From an uncultured Bacilli bacterium (GTDB lineage: Bacteria > Bacillota_I > Bacilli_A > RF39 > UBA660): a stretch of DNA of 8,161 nt. Of the stretch, positions 1 through 6,553 are shown piece after piece (positions within the stretch are counted from its first letter, which is position 1; every line of letters starts with the position of its first letter). A model generated the notes under the pieces. It ran no database searches. It was not told where the DNA came from and was given only the letters and a program-made list of their open reading frames with translations. The position numbers were made by a program, and so were the translations under genes. The DNA is taken from positions 1 to 8,161 of the forward strand of contig CAOVIS010000048.1 in NCBI GenBank assembly GCA_948543905.1. Direction: 5' to 3'.

Positions 1-50
1 CGGGCTTAATTTTAGCCATGGCAGCAATAACTTATGGTGTTTGGCTTTAA
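1..50 (+). CDS. C-terminal end of an unidentified membrane protein (partial)
   Basis: One frame is open from the left edge and reads GLILAMAAITYGVWL before a TAA at 48-50. The residues are almost all hydrophobic, as in a final transmembrane helix. The frame differs from that of ftsW, whose ribosome binding site lies about 40 bases downstream, so the two genes are probably in one transcript. Fifteen residues are too few to name a family. The alternative is a chance open stretch, which cannot be excluded at this length. Confidence 0.45.
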   Translation, partial: GLILAMAAITYGVWL

Positions 51-103
51 AATATGTTCTAAAAAAGATTATTTATAATAAATTTAAGGTAGGTGAGGAA
101 TTT

Positions 104-1189
104 ATGCACAAAAAAAAATTCGACCTACCTTTGTTTTTAGCCATAATAATTATTAGTATTTTTGGAATTATTATGATTTATTCAGCTAGTTATATTTGGG
201 CAGAATATAAATTTCATGACGCCTTAAAATATGTTAAACAAGAAAGTCTTTTTTTTATAGTAGGCATTGCTGTTATGCTTATTGCTTCTAAACTAAATCT
301 TGAATTTTTAAAGAAAAAAGCTAATCTAATTCTAGGAATATGTTTCTTACTTTTGATTCTTGTTTTAATCCCTGGAATTGGAAGTGTAAGAAACGGCTCT
401 AGAAGTTGGTTTGGCATTGGTGGCCTTGGAATTCAACCGAGCGAATTTGCCAAAATCGGTCTTATAATTTTTACTGCTAAATATTTGGAACGCAATAAAA
501 GAAACATGCATGATGTTAAAAAAGGAGCATTTCCTATATTTTTAGTAATCGGTGTTTTCTTTTTGCTTATTATGTTAGAACCAGATTTTGGAACGGCAAT
601 GGTTATGGCTTTAACAATAATTTGTTTAATTTTTATTTCTGGACTTAAAATCTCTTTTTTTGTAAGTCTTGGGATTATTGGTTTAGTGGGAATTGTATTA
701 CTTATTATAGCTGCTCCATATCGTATAGCTCGTATTATATCTTTTTTAAACCCTTGGAGTGATCCTTTAGGTGCAGGATATCAAATAATTCAAAGTCTTT
801 ATGCGATAGGGCCAGGTGGCCTTTTAGGTCAAGGTTTTTTAAAATCTCGGCAAAAGCATTTTTATTTACCTGAACCTCAAACAGATTTTATTTTTTCTAT
901 AATTAGTGAAGAATTTGGATTTTTAGGTGTTCTCATTGTCTGTGGTTTCTTCTTTTTCATCTTTTATCGTATGTTAAAAATTGCTTTACAAACCTCAAGT
1001 TTATTTAAAAAATATTTAGTCTTTGGACTTGCATTTGGTATATTTATTCAAGCATCACTAAATCTTGCTGTAGTTGTAGGTCTAATTCCGGTAACTGGTG
1101 TAACGCTTCCTTTCTTCTCTTATGGTGGTTCTTCTTTATTAGTCTCTATGCTTAGTATTGGTCTGGTCTTAAATGTAAGTAGAAAATAA
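104..1189 (+). CDS. ftsW: FtsW, septal peptidoglycan glycosyltransferase (SEDS family)
   Basis: A 361-residue polytopic membrane protein of the SEDS family, which polymerises lipid II into glycan strands at the division septum together with a class B penicillin-binding protein. About ten hydrophobic segments are visible. Family signatures in order are QPSEFAK (111-117), LEPDFGT (158-164), GAGYQIIQSL (223-232), the YLPEPQTDFIF block (254-264) with the essential aspartate at D261, and GLIPVTGVTLPFFSYGGSS (326-344). The RQKHFYLPEP stretch before the aspartate is closer to FtsW than to RodA, but RodA is the alternative. The frame stays open upstream to a TTG at 41, which would add 21 residues. 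I chose ATG 104 because a strong Shine-Dalgarno (AGGTGAGG, 91-98) lies 5 bases before it and the family begins with a short cytoplasmic tail like MHKKKFDLP. The length is at the short end of the family. No intact partner penicillin-binding protein is in the window. Confidence 0.95.
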   Translation: MHKKKFDLPLFLAIIIISIFGIIMIYSASYIWAEYKFHDALKYVKQESLFFIVGIAVMLIASKLNLEFLKKKANLILGICFLLLILVLIPGIGSVRNGSRSWFGIGGLGIQPSEFAKIGLIIFTAKYLERNKRNMHDVKKGAFPIFLVIGVFFLLIMLEPDFGTAMVMALTIICLIFISGLKISFFVSLGIIGLVGIVLLIIAAPYRIARIISFLNPWSDPLGAGYQIIQSLYAIGPGGLLGQGFLKSRQKHFYLPEPQTDFIFSIISEEFGFLGVLIVCGFFFFIFYRMLKIALQTSSLFKKYLVFGLAFGIFIQASLNLAVVVGLIPVTGVTLPFFSYGGSSLLVSMLSIGLVLNVSRK

Positions 1190-1194
1190 ATTTC

Positions 1195-1248
1195 GTTTTC
1201 ACTGAAACGTTAAAAATCTTGGGTGAAGATAAATTTTCAGTGGAAAAC
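1195..1248. repeat. Imperfect inverted repeat just after ftsW
   Basis: The left arm GTTTTCACTGAAA (1195-1207) pairs with TTTCAGTGGAAAAC (1235-1248), giving 13 base pairs interrupted by one bulged G at 1242, around a 27-base loop. No T-run follows the right arm; it is followed by A-rich sequence. It is therefore not a typical intrinsic terminator, although it may still act at the ftsW 3' end. It sits at the left edge of the decayed ATPase remnant and may mark an old insertion or deletion junction. Confidence 0.4.
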
Positions 1249-1622
1249 AAAAAAACATTATAAAGATATTAAAAGAAAAAAATACATTTCTACACCATCG
1301 AAATATTATTTCTCCGATATAGGCCTTCGTAATACTAACTTAACTTTAGACAAACTGGAGTTTTTGAAGTAAGAGAAAATAATAAAAGAAAACACTCTGA
1401 AGTAGACTTTGTTTGTAATCAGTCTTATAAAAGATATTATATTCAGGTAGCTTTAAATCTTGAAACAATAGACAAAACTCTTCAAGAAGAAAGACCATTG
1501 TTGAATATAAATGATAATTTCAAAAAAATAATTGTAGTTAAAGATAATATTTTAAAATGGTATACTGAAGAAGGCATTTTAATAATTGGCTAGAAGAATT
1601 TCTCTTAGACAAAAAAGTTTAG
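1198..1622 (+). pseudogene. Decayed C-terminal remnant of a DUF4143-type AAA ATPase
   Basis: This 500-base stretch has no intact gene but reads as a broken protein across all three forward frames. Frame A (about 1201-1260) gives a weak ILGEDKFSVENKK segment. Frame B (1253-1369) gives KKHYKDIKRKKYISTPSKYY and then FSDIGLRNTNL. Frame A resumes at 1357-1590 with GVFEVRENNKRKHSEVDFVC, YYIQVALNLE, EERPLLNIND, KKIIVVKDNI and EGILIIG, then a TAG. A further one-base shift (1590-1619) restores LEEFLLDKKV, ending in TAG at 1620-1622. These blocks match my recollection of the C-terminal DUF4143 domain of AAA ATPases common in gut Bacillota and Bacteroidota. About 30 residues appear to be missing between LRNTNL and GVFEVRE. 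The N-terminal ATPase half with its Walker motifs is absent, since intact ftsW lies directly upstream. It is non-functional on sequence grounds; the exact indel sites are inferred. Confidence 0.8.
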
Positions 1623-1643
1623 ATTTATAGTTTTATATAATTT

Positions 1644-1672
1644 TTGCAATATTTTCCATTTTATGCTAAAAT
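1644..1672 (+). promoter_or_regulatory. Sigma-A-type promoter with extended -10 for the gene at 1696
   Basis: The -35 box is TTGCAA (1644-1649). A 17-base spacer ends in the extended element TATGC, followed by the -10 box TAAAAT (1667-1672). Transcription would begin near 1679, leaving a leader of about 17 bases that holds only the ribosome binding site. The box lies over an in-frame ATG at 1663, which argues against that ATG as the start of the next gene. Confidence 0.75.
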
Positions 1673-1695
1673 ATTCTCTAAAAAGAGGAATTAAC

Positions 1696-2667
1696 ATGAA
1701 TAAAGAAAGCCAAGAAAGAGAATTTTTAAGAAAGTGCAAATCTGCATTTGACCAATATAAAAAGGCCTGTTATAGTAATATTAAATATGGTCAAAAAGTA
1801 GCAGCGGACGAATTATATACGAACCTAAAAACCCTAGCTGACAAATATTATCACAGAAAGAATTTACCTTTTAGTTTTCGCTATTTATCATCTGAATTAA
1901 TAGCCTTCGATAGTCTTCTACCTAGTGAAAGTATAATTACCGTGCCACCCTATGATTTTTCTAAAACTATACCCAAGCCTCATAATCTAGACAATCCCGA
2001 AGAAGTTTTAGATTATATTATCTTTAAAACTAGAAATTATTTATATGATAAGGTATCTTTTAATAATCGTGACGCTTTAAAATTTGAAGACTATGACTTA
2101 CAAGGAGAGTGCAAGGAAGCCATCCGCTTTATTAATACTTTAGCTCTAGATTTAAATATCGACTTCCGTAACATCATGATTAATCCAGCTTTTAATTACA
2201 ACTGGGGCTTTAACTATGGTGGCAATCATCACTTAACTTTATTATATTTTAATGAAGAAGCTTATTTAGTTGATCCCACTATTAGTCAATTTACTCTTCA
2301 AAAAAGATGTAATTTAAATGTTTTAGGGGTACCCTTAATACCTTTATGTGCACCGGGAATTTTTATGATGTATGATGAATTAAGAAAAAAAGTTTTAAAG
2401 ACAATTTTACAAAAAGGATATATCAAATGCACCGAGGAAGTAATGAAATCTTATATGGATAGTTTTTTATTATCTTTTCGTAATGGCCTTTTTTATGAAC
2501 GAACCGGGGATTTTTCTTTTACTATGAGTTATAGTAGTGCTGATTATGAAAAATTATTAAGTGGCCGCCTTGATTTATTTGAGTTAGAAAGAAAAGAAGA
2601 ATTATGGTATCAATTAAGACCTTTAGAAAATCCCCACTTAAAAGTTCGCTATAAAAATCAAATATAG
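1696..2667 (+). CDS. Uncharacterised protein with possible transglutaminase-like Cys-His-Asp core
   Basis: A 323-residue protein with no signal peptide or membrane segment, so probably cytoplasmic. I do not recognise a named family. Residues 1-60 are charged and probably helical. The middle has the order GECKEAIRFINTL (C139 at a helix start), then GGNHHLTLLYF (H178/H179), then EEAYLVDPTISQF (D193). Cys at a helix start, His on a strand and Asp in a V/I-D-P-T turn is the usual arrangement of transglutaminase-like or papain-fold cysteine enzymes, so a cysteine peptidase or amidase-type activity is a hypothesis. The region around C139 lacks a clear family signature. The last 110 residues, rich in aromatic and charged positions, have no motif I can name. 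I chose ATG 1696 over the in-frame ATG at 1663 because AGAGGAA (1684-1690) is 5 bases before it and the upstream ATG lies inside the promoter. The gene appears to be transcribed alone. No terminator is visible after it, and the next promoter starts 2 bases beyond its stop. Confidence 0.7.
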   Translation: MNKESQEREFLRKCKSAFDQYKKACYSNIKYGQKVAADELYTNLKTLADKYYHRKNLPFSFRYLSSELIAFDSLLPSESIITVPPYDFSKTIPKPHNLDNPEEVLDYIIFKTRNYLYDKVSFNNRDALKFEDYDLQGECKEAIRFINTLALDLNIDFRNIMINPAFNYNWGFNYGGNHHLTLLYFNEEAYLVDPTISQFTLQKRCNLNVLGVPLIPLCAPGIFMMYDELRKKVLKTILQKGYIKCTEEVMKSYMDSFLLSFRNGLFYERTGDFSFTMSYSSADYEKLLSGRLDLFELERKEELWYQLRPLENPHLKVRYKNQI

Positions 2668-2669
2668 TC

Positions 2670-2698
2670 TTGGCAAATATCCTAAAAAGCTTTATAAT
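2670..2698 (+). promoter_or_regulatory. Near-consensus sigma-A promoter for the cysteine synthase gene
   Basis: TTGGCA (2670-2675), a 17-base spacer and TATAAT (2693-2698). The predicted start point is near 2705, giving a leader of about 62 bases. The -35 box begins 2 bases after the stop codon of the upstream gene, and no terminator separates the two units. Confidence 0.8.
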
Positions 2699-2703
2699 GA
2701 ATA

Positions 2704-2734
2704 AATAATTTAATAGTTGCTCTATTAAATTATT
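2704..2734 (+). promoter_or_regulatory. Perfect 13-bp hairpin at the predicted 5' end of the cysK mRNA
   Basis: AATAATTTAATAG (2704-2716) and CTATTAAATTATT (2722-2734) are exact reverse complements around the loop TTGCT. The hairpin begins within a base of the predicted transcription start. No T-run follows it, so it is not a terminator. Likely roles are a 5'-terminal stem that shields the mRNA from decay, or a DNA operator immediately downstream of the promoter. It ends 17 bases before the Shine-Dalgarno and does not cover it. Confidence 0.65.
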
Positions 2735-2766
2735 AGCATAAAATAAAAAGTAAGGAGTCATGAAAT

Positions 2767-3717
2767 ATGCAAGATAAATTAATTGGAAATACACCCATGG
2801 TTAAAATAACCTATAAATATAAAGGTATTGAAAATAGTATTTATACTAAGCTAGAATATTATAATTATTCAGGAAGTATCAAAGATCGTGTCGCAGCTTA
2901 TATCATTAATAAAGCTAAAGCCTCAGGTGCATTAAAAGAAGGGATGGCAATAATCGAAGCAACAAGTGGTAACACTGGTATCGCTTTTGCTGCCTTAGGT
3001 GCAAGATATAATCATCCTGTTCATATTTTCTTGCCTGATTGGGTAAGCATTGAAAGACGTAAAATCCTCGAATTATATGGAGCACAAATTCATTTAGTTA
3101 GTAAAGAAGAAGGAGGATTTAAAAAAGCTATTGAACTCGCTGATAAACTTGCTTTAGAAATAAATGGTTTTAGACCTAATCAATTTGATAATTACGATAA
3201 TGTTTTAGCTCACTATGAAACAACTGGTAAAGAAATTTTAAATTACGTACCCCAAGCCTCAGCATTCGTAAGTGGTATCGGAACAGGAGGAACTTTAATT
3301 GGTGTTGGCAAATGCCTAAAAGAATATAATTCTGATATAAAAGTTATTGCTCTTGAACCTGATACAATGGCTTTGCTTAGCGGTGGTAAACTTACAAGTC
3401 ATAAAATCGAAGGTATAGGGGATGATTTTATCCCTTCTATTGTTGACAAAAATATTATTGATAAAATTGTTACAATAAGTGATAATGATGCTCTAGCTAT
3501 GAGTAAACTTCTAGCTTCTAAATTAGGCCTTGCTGTAGGTATATCCAGTGGAGCAAATTTCCTTGCTAGTGTAATGGAAAACAAACCAAATGTAGTAACT
3601 GTTTTTCCTGATAATGCCTTTAAATATTTATCAACAGATTTAACTAAAGAAATATCAATTTCGGATACTAGTATTGTAAATGATATAACTCTTTTAAAAG
3701 TTGAAAGCGTAGTTTAA
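2767..3717 (+). CDS. cysK: Cysteine synthase family protein (PLP-dependent, O-acetylserine sulfhydrylase type)
   Basis: A 316-residue fold-type II PLP enzyme. The family makes L-cysteine from O-acetylserine and sulfide in the cytoplasm. Visible motifs are SGSIKDR (35-41) with the PLP-binding lysine K39, the substrate loop TSGNTGI (66-72), the phosphate-binding GTGGT (172-176), and GISSGAN (258-264), whose serine contacts the pyridine nitrogen. The ending VFPDNAFKYLSTDL (279-292) resembles the C-terminal end of Firmicute cysteine synthases. A tail of about 25 residues follows that I cannot assign. Start: AAGGAG (2752-2757) lies 9 bases before ATG 2767; an out-of-frame ATG at 2760 is too close to it. 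The gene has its own promoter and 5' hairpin and is probably co-transcribed with the InlB-repeat protein 44 bases downstream. No serine acetyltransferase (cysE) is in the window. Cystathionine beta-synthase or a related PLP lyase is possible, since motifs alone do not settle the substrate. Confidence 0.88.
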   Translation: MQDKLIGNTPMVKITYKYKGIENSIYTKLEYYNYSGSIKDRVAAYIINKAKASGALKEGMAIIEATSGNTGIAFAALGARYNHPVHIFLPDWVSIERRKILELYGAQIHLVSKEEGGFKKAIELADKLALEINGFRPNQFDNYDNVLAHYETTGKEILNYVPQASAFVSGIGTGGTLIGVGKCLKEYNSDIKVIALEPDTMALLSGGKLTSHKIEGIGDDFIPSIVDKNIIDKIVTISDNDALAMSKLLASKLGLAVGISSGANFLASVMENKPNVVTVFPDNAFKYLSTDLTKEISISDTSIVNDITLLKVESVV

Positions 3718-3761
3718 GTATAAATTAACTATTTTATTTTATACTATAACTAGGTGGTATT

Positions 3762-4262
3762 ATGAAATTATTAAAAATATTAGGAGTTTTAATTATTATA
3801 AGTAGTGCTCTAGGAGTTAGCTACTTTCTTTTTCACAAAGAAACTTATACTGTCGCTTTCAATACAAGTGGTGGTTCTAAATTAGAAAATTTAAAATTAC
3901 AAGAAGGCGAAATTCTAAAAGCTCCTGATGAGCCTACAAAAGAAGGTTTTACCTTTGCGGGTTGGTATGTATTTGATACGCCCTATATTTTTAATAAAGA
4001 AATTACATCTGATTTAGTATTGACTGCTAAATGGTCTAAAAAAGAAGAAAAAACTTATACTATAGAATTTGATTCTTTAAATGATGAATTAATTTTACCT
4101 ATTAAAGTATCAGAAGGTGAAATTCTAAAAAATATTCCTAAGCCTTTAAAAGATGGTTATATATTTCAAGGATGGTACTTTCTAAATAACAAATTTAATT
4201 TTGAAAATCCTATCCATAAAAATATGGTTCTAGTTGCAAGTTGGGAGAAACTTACAGAATAA
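3762..4262 (+). CDS. Small membrane-anchored surface protein with two InlB B-type repeats
   Basis: A 166-residue protein. Residues 1-24 are a Lys-containing N-terminus followed by a hydrophobic segment (LGVLIIISSALGVSYFLF), a signal peptide or signal anchor. Two repeats of the InlB B-repeat (Listeria-Bacteroides repeat, Flg_new) type follow at about 29-91 and 99-161. Each runs YTVAF/YTIEF, then EGEILK, then EGFTFAGWY/DGYIFQGWY, and ends AKW/ASW. The GW pairs (67-68 and 137-138) are 70 residues apart. No LPXTG motif or C-terminal anchor is present, so attachment would be by the N-terminal segment. The repeat is a beta-grasp-like module found in Gram-positive surface proteins, and its binding partner here is unknown. 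It is much smaller than typical members, which carry a larger adhesin domain. AGGTGG (3752-3757) precedes ATG 3762. It probably shares the upstream transcript, as I see no promoter in the 44-base gap. Confidence 0.82.
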   Translation: MKLLKILGVLIIISSALGVSYFLFHKETYTVAFNTSGGSKLENLKLQEGEILKAPDEPTKEGFTFAGWYVFDTPYIFNKEITSDLVLTAKWSKKEEKTYTIEFDSLNDELILPIKVSEGEILKNIPKPLKDGYIFQGWYFLNNKFNFENPIHKNMVLVASWEKLTE

Positions 4263-4282
4263 TTATGAATAAATGCTAAAAT

Positions 4283-4316
4283 AGCCAAAAAAGATGGTAA
4301 ATTTGGCTTTTTTTTT
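4283..4316 (+). terminator. Rho-independent terminator after the cysK/InlB-repeat unit
   Basis: AGCCAAA (4283-4289) pairs with TTTGGCT (4302-4308) around a 12-base loop, and the right arm runs into nine T's (4308-4316). It lies 20 bases after the stop of the InlB-repeat gene and ends 2 bases before the -10 box of the ackA promoter. Confidence 0.85.
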
Positions 4317-4323
4317 GTATAAT
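4295..4323 (+). promoter_or_regulatory. Candidate ackA promoter embedded in the upstream terminator
   Basis: A perfect TATAAT (4318-4323) directly follows the terminator T-run. With a 17-base spacer, the -35 position is TGGTAA (4295-4300), a poor match lying in the terminator loop. Transcription from about 4330 would leave a leader of roughly 15 bases consisting of little more than the ribosome binding site. The -10 box is clear; the -35 is weak. Confidence 0.6.
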
Positions 4324-4344
4324 GAAAATATAAGGAGTGATATT

Positions 4345-5541
4345 GTGAAAATTTTAACAGTAAATGCAGGTTCTTCTTCATTAAAATTTAATTTAATAAG
4401 TTTACCAGAAGAAAAAGTGTTAATAAGTGGGAATTTTGAAAAAATAGGACTTAACGGAGGCATATATAGTTTAAAGATAAATGGCTCTAAAATCAAGAAA
4501 GAAGCTGAAATGAAAGATCATAAGGTTGCTATAGAGTTACTAATTGAAGAACTATTAGCTAATAAAATTATTAAATCTTTAAGTGAAATAGATGGAATTG
4601 GTCACCGTCTAGTTCATGGTGGTGATAAATATAATTCTAGTATCTTAATTGATGACGAAGTAATTAAAACAGTAAGTGATTTATCTAGTTTGGCACCCCT
4701 ACATAATCCAGCTAATATTTTAGGAGTTAAAGCTTTTAAAGAAGCATTACCAGATATTCCAATGGTAGGAGTTTTTGATACTGCTTTTCATCAAACAATG
4801 AAAGAGGAAGAATTCTTATATCCTGTTCCTCTAGAATGGTATACTAAATATAAAATTCGTAAATATGGCTTTCATGGTACTAGTCATAAATACATAACTA
4901 AGGTAATGCAAGATATAATGGGCCAAAAAGACATAAATATTATTAGTTGTCATATTGGAAGTGGCGCATCTATTTGTTGTATAAAAAATGGTGAGAGTAT
5001 TGATACATCAATGGGCTTTACACCTAATGCAGGTATTGCTATGGGTACCAGAAGTGGCGACATTGATTATTCTATAATTCCATACTATATGAGTGAATCA
5101 TGTTTAAGTTTAAATGAAGTTGATACAATTTTAAATAAAAAAAGTGGTCTTTTGGGTATTAGTGAAAAATATAGTGATCACCGGGATATTGAAGAAGCTA
5201 TTAGAAATGGAGAACATAACTCTTTAGTAGCGAGCAATATTTATAATAATAAAATAATAGATTATATTGCCAAGTATTATGTCAAATTAGAAGGCAAAGT
5301 TGATGCTTTAGTATTCACTGCTGGAGTAGGCGAAAATGCTCGAGAGTTTAGAAGAGATATTATCTCTAAATTAGCTTGCTTGGGTATATATATTGATGAA
5401 GAAAAAAATAATCAAATTGCAGGCTACCTAGAAGAGAATAGTGGATTAATTTCTAGTGCTAATTCTAAAGTTCAAGTTTACGTTATTCCAACTAATGAGG
5501 AATTAATGATTGCTAAAGAAACATATGAATTAATAAAGTAG
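4345..5541 (+). CDS. ackA: Acetate kinase
   Basis: A 398-residue cytoplasmic enzyme of the usual family length. It catalyses acetyl phosphate + ADP = acetate + ATP, the ATP-yielding last step of acetate fermentation. Visible motifs are VNAGSSSLKFN (6-16, with N7), GHRLVHGG (86-93, R88), FDTAFHQTM (144-152, catalytic D145), YGFHGTSH (174-181, H177), HIGSGAS (203-209), AMGTRSGDID (232-241, R236), FTAGVGENA (324-332), and TNEELMIA (383-390) at the C-terminus. All key residues of the acetate and nucleotide sites are present. The start is GTG 4345, with AAGGAG (4332-4337) 7 bases before it. An in-frame ATG at 4294 would add 17 residues translated from the terminator and promoter, and the family begins at MKILxxNAGSSS, so it is rejected. 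Phosphotransacetylase is not in the window. The NrnA-like gene follows with no gap, implying co-transcription. Confidence 0.97.
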   Translation: MKILTVNAGSSSLKFNLISLPEEKVLISGNFEKIGLNGGIYSLKINGSKIKKEAEMKDHKVAIELLIEELLANKIIKSLSEIDGIGHRLVHGGDKYNSSILIDDEVIKTVSDLSSLAPLHNPANILGVKAFKEALPDIPMVGVFDTAFHQTMKEEEFLYPVPLEWYTKYKIRKYGFHGTSHKYITKVMQDIMGQKDINIISCHIGSGASICCIKNGESIDTSMGFTPNAGIAMGTRSGDIDYSIIPYYMSESCLSLNEVDTILNKKSGLLGISEKYSDHRDIEEAIRNGEHNSLVASNIYNNKIIDYIAKYYVKLEGKVDALVFTAGVGENAREFRRDIISKLACLGIYIDEEKNNQIAGYLEENSGLISSANSKVQVYVIPTNEELMIAKETYELIK

Positions 5542-5553
5542 GTGTTTAAAATT
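5540..5553 (+). promoter_or_regulatory. Ribosome binding site and start region of the DHH gene (GTG or ATT)
   Basis: AGGTG (5540-5544) overlaps both the ackA stop (TAG, 5539-5541) and an in-frame GTG (5542). Six bases later comes ATT (5551), in frame. The minus-strand XRE gene uses AGGTG with exactly the same 6-base gap to its ATG. If AGGTG is the Shine-Dalgarno, ATT 5551 is the start. If GTG 5542 is the start, only a weak AAAG (5535-5538) lies upstream of it. Confidence 0.45.
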
Positions 5554-6525
5554 AATAACAACATAACTAAAAAAATATATCGCAAAATAAAAGAATATAA
5601 CCAAATAGTTTTAGCAAGACATATAGGACCAGACCCGGATGCCATAGCAAGTCAAGTAGCCTTAAGAGATTCTATTAGACTAACATTCCCTGATAAAGAA
5701 GTGTATGCAGTGGGAGTAGGGGTTTCTAAATTTAAATATTATGGTATCTTAGATAAAATAGAACCAGAGAAATTAAAAGATTGTTTATTAATTGTGTTAG
5801 ATGTTCCAAATCTTATAAGAGTTGATGGAATTGATAATTTAGAATATAAAGAAATAATGAAGATTGACCATCATCCAGCAGAAGATATAAAAGGACCTGT
5901 TGATTGGACTGATAATACTTCTTGCTCTACTTGTCAAATGGTCGCAGAATTAATTCTTAAAACACCACTAAAACTAGATACGAAAATTGCAGGTAATTTA
6001 TATCTTGGCATTATTTCGGATAGTGATCGCTTTTTACTATCTTATACTAGTAGCAAAACTTTTAAAATAGTTTACGAACTTTTAACTAAGAGTAAAACCG
6101 ATTTTATTCCTTTATATAATTATTTATATGATCGCAATTTAGATGAAGTAAGATTTCAAGGCTATATAGCCAGTAATTTGAAAGTCACTGATCAAGGTTT
6201 AGGATATATTGTAATTCCTTATGACATAATAAAAAAATATAATGTTGATTTAGCAACACCTTCTAATTTAATTAATAATTTTAATTTCATCCGAGAAGTT
6301 AGTGTTTGGACATTTATAACGGAAGATAATAAAAATAAAAGTTATAAAGTAAGTATTCGCTCCCACGGGCCTGTAATTAATACAGTTGCCTCTAAATATC
6401 ACGGTGGCGGTCATAAATATGCTAGTGGTGCTCGCCTTACAAGTGAAGAAGAAATAAATAACTTTATTAAAGATTTAGATGCTACATGTGAAGAATACAA
6501 ACGTAGTGAGGTAAGTAATATTTAA
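5542..6525 (+). CDS. nrnA: DHH-family phosphoesterase, NrnA-like oligoribonuclease / pAp phosphatase
   Basis: A cytoplasmic DHH-DHHA1 protein of 327 residues from GTG 5542, or 324 from ATT 5551. NrnA enzymes degrade short RNA oligonucleotides from the 5' end and dephosphorylate 3'-phosphoadenosine 5'-phosphate, standing in for Orn and CysQ in Firmicutes. The metal-site motifs are all present: RHIGPDPDA (26-34; H27, D31, D33), VLDVPN (85-90; D87), DHH (109-111) and GIISDSDRF (156-164; D160). The C-terminal DHHA1 domain carries SIRSHG (271-276) and the glycine-rich HGGGHKYASG (287-296) that binds substrate. No CBS or other extra domain is present, consistent with NrnA rather than GdpP. It is the second gene of the ackA unit, with its start touching the ackA stop, and is followed by a terminator. 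Neighbouring cysK makes pAp clearance a tempting link, but no sulfate-assimilation genes are seen. The start codon is uncertain. Confidence 0.88.
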   Translation: MFKINNNITKKIYRKIKEYNQIVLARHIGPDPDAIASQVALRDSIRLTFPDKEVYAVGVGVSKFKYYGILDKIEPEKLKDCLLIVLDVPNLIRVDGIDNLEYKEIMKIDHHPAEDIKGPVDWTDNTSCSTCQMVAELILKTPLKLDTKIAGNLYLGIISDSDRFLLSYTSSKTFKIVYELLTKSKTDFIPLYNYLYDRNLDEVRFQGYIASNLKVTDQGLGYIVIPYDIIKKYNVDLATPSNLINNFNFIREVSVWTFITEDNKNKSYKVSIRSHGPVINTVASKYHGGGHKYASGARLTSEEEINNFIKDLDATCEEYKRSEVSNI

Positions 6526-6553
6526 AAAAATGGTAAATAGTCTACCATTTTTT
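6525..6553. terminator. Bidirectional terminator between convergent genes
   Basis: AAAAAATGGTA (6525-6535) is the exact reverse complement of TACCATTTTTT (6543-6553), around a 7-base loop. The T-run serves the plus-strand ackA-nrnA unit, whose TAA ends at 6525. The A-run gives a T-run on the minus strand for the XRE gene, whose stop lies 115 bases away. No better minus-strand terminator is visible in between. Confidence 0.85.

Noticed and set aside
41..1189. Mycoplasma-type genetic code (TGA = Trp)
   Set aside because: All tryptophans in the complete genes are TGG and every gene is intact under the standard code; a code-4 genome this AT-rich would use in-frame TGA often.
1195..1248. The inverted repeat after ftsW as an intrinsic terminator
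   Set aside because: The loop is long, the stem is bulged, and it is followed by A's rather than T's, so I list it only as a repeat.
2760..2777. A five-codon frame MKYAR overlapping the cysK start, as a possible leader peptide
   Set aside because: Its ATG is only 2 bases from the Shine-Dalgarno, too close to initiate well, and it has no attenuation structure.
2522..2794. A 90-codon minus-strand open frame opposite the Cys-His-Asp protein and cysK start
   Set aside because: It runs across a clear promoter, hairpin and two gene ends on the other strand, lacks a ribosome binding site, and its hydrophobic, Phe/Tyr/Leu-rich translation is typical of the reverse strand of an AT-rich gene.
3717..3745. 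Inverted repeat AGTATAAA / TTTATACT between cysK and the InlB-repeat gene
   Set aside because: An 8-bp all but AT-only stem with a 13-base loop and no T-run; it is expected by chance in this composition and does not look like a terminator.
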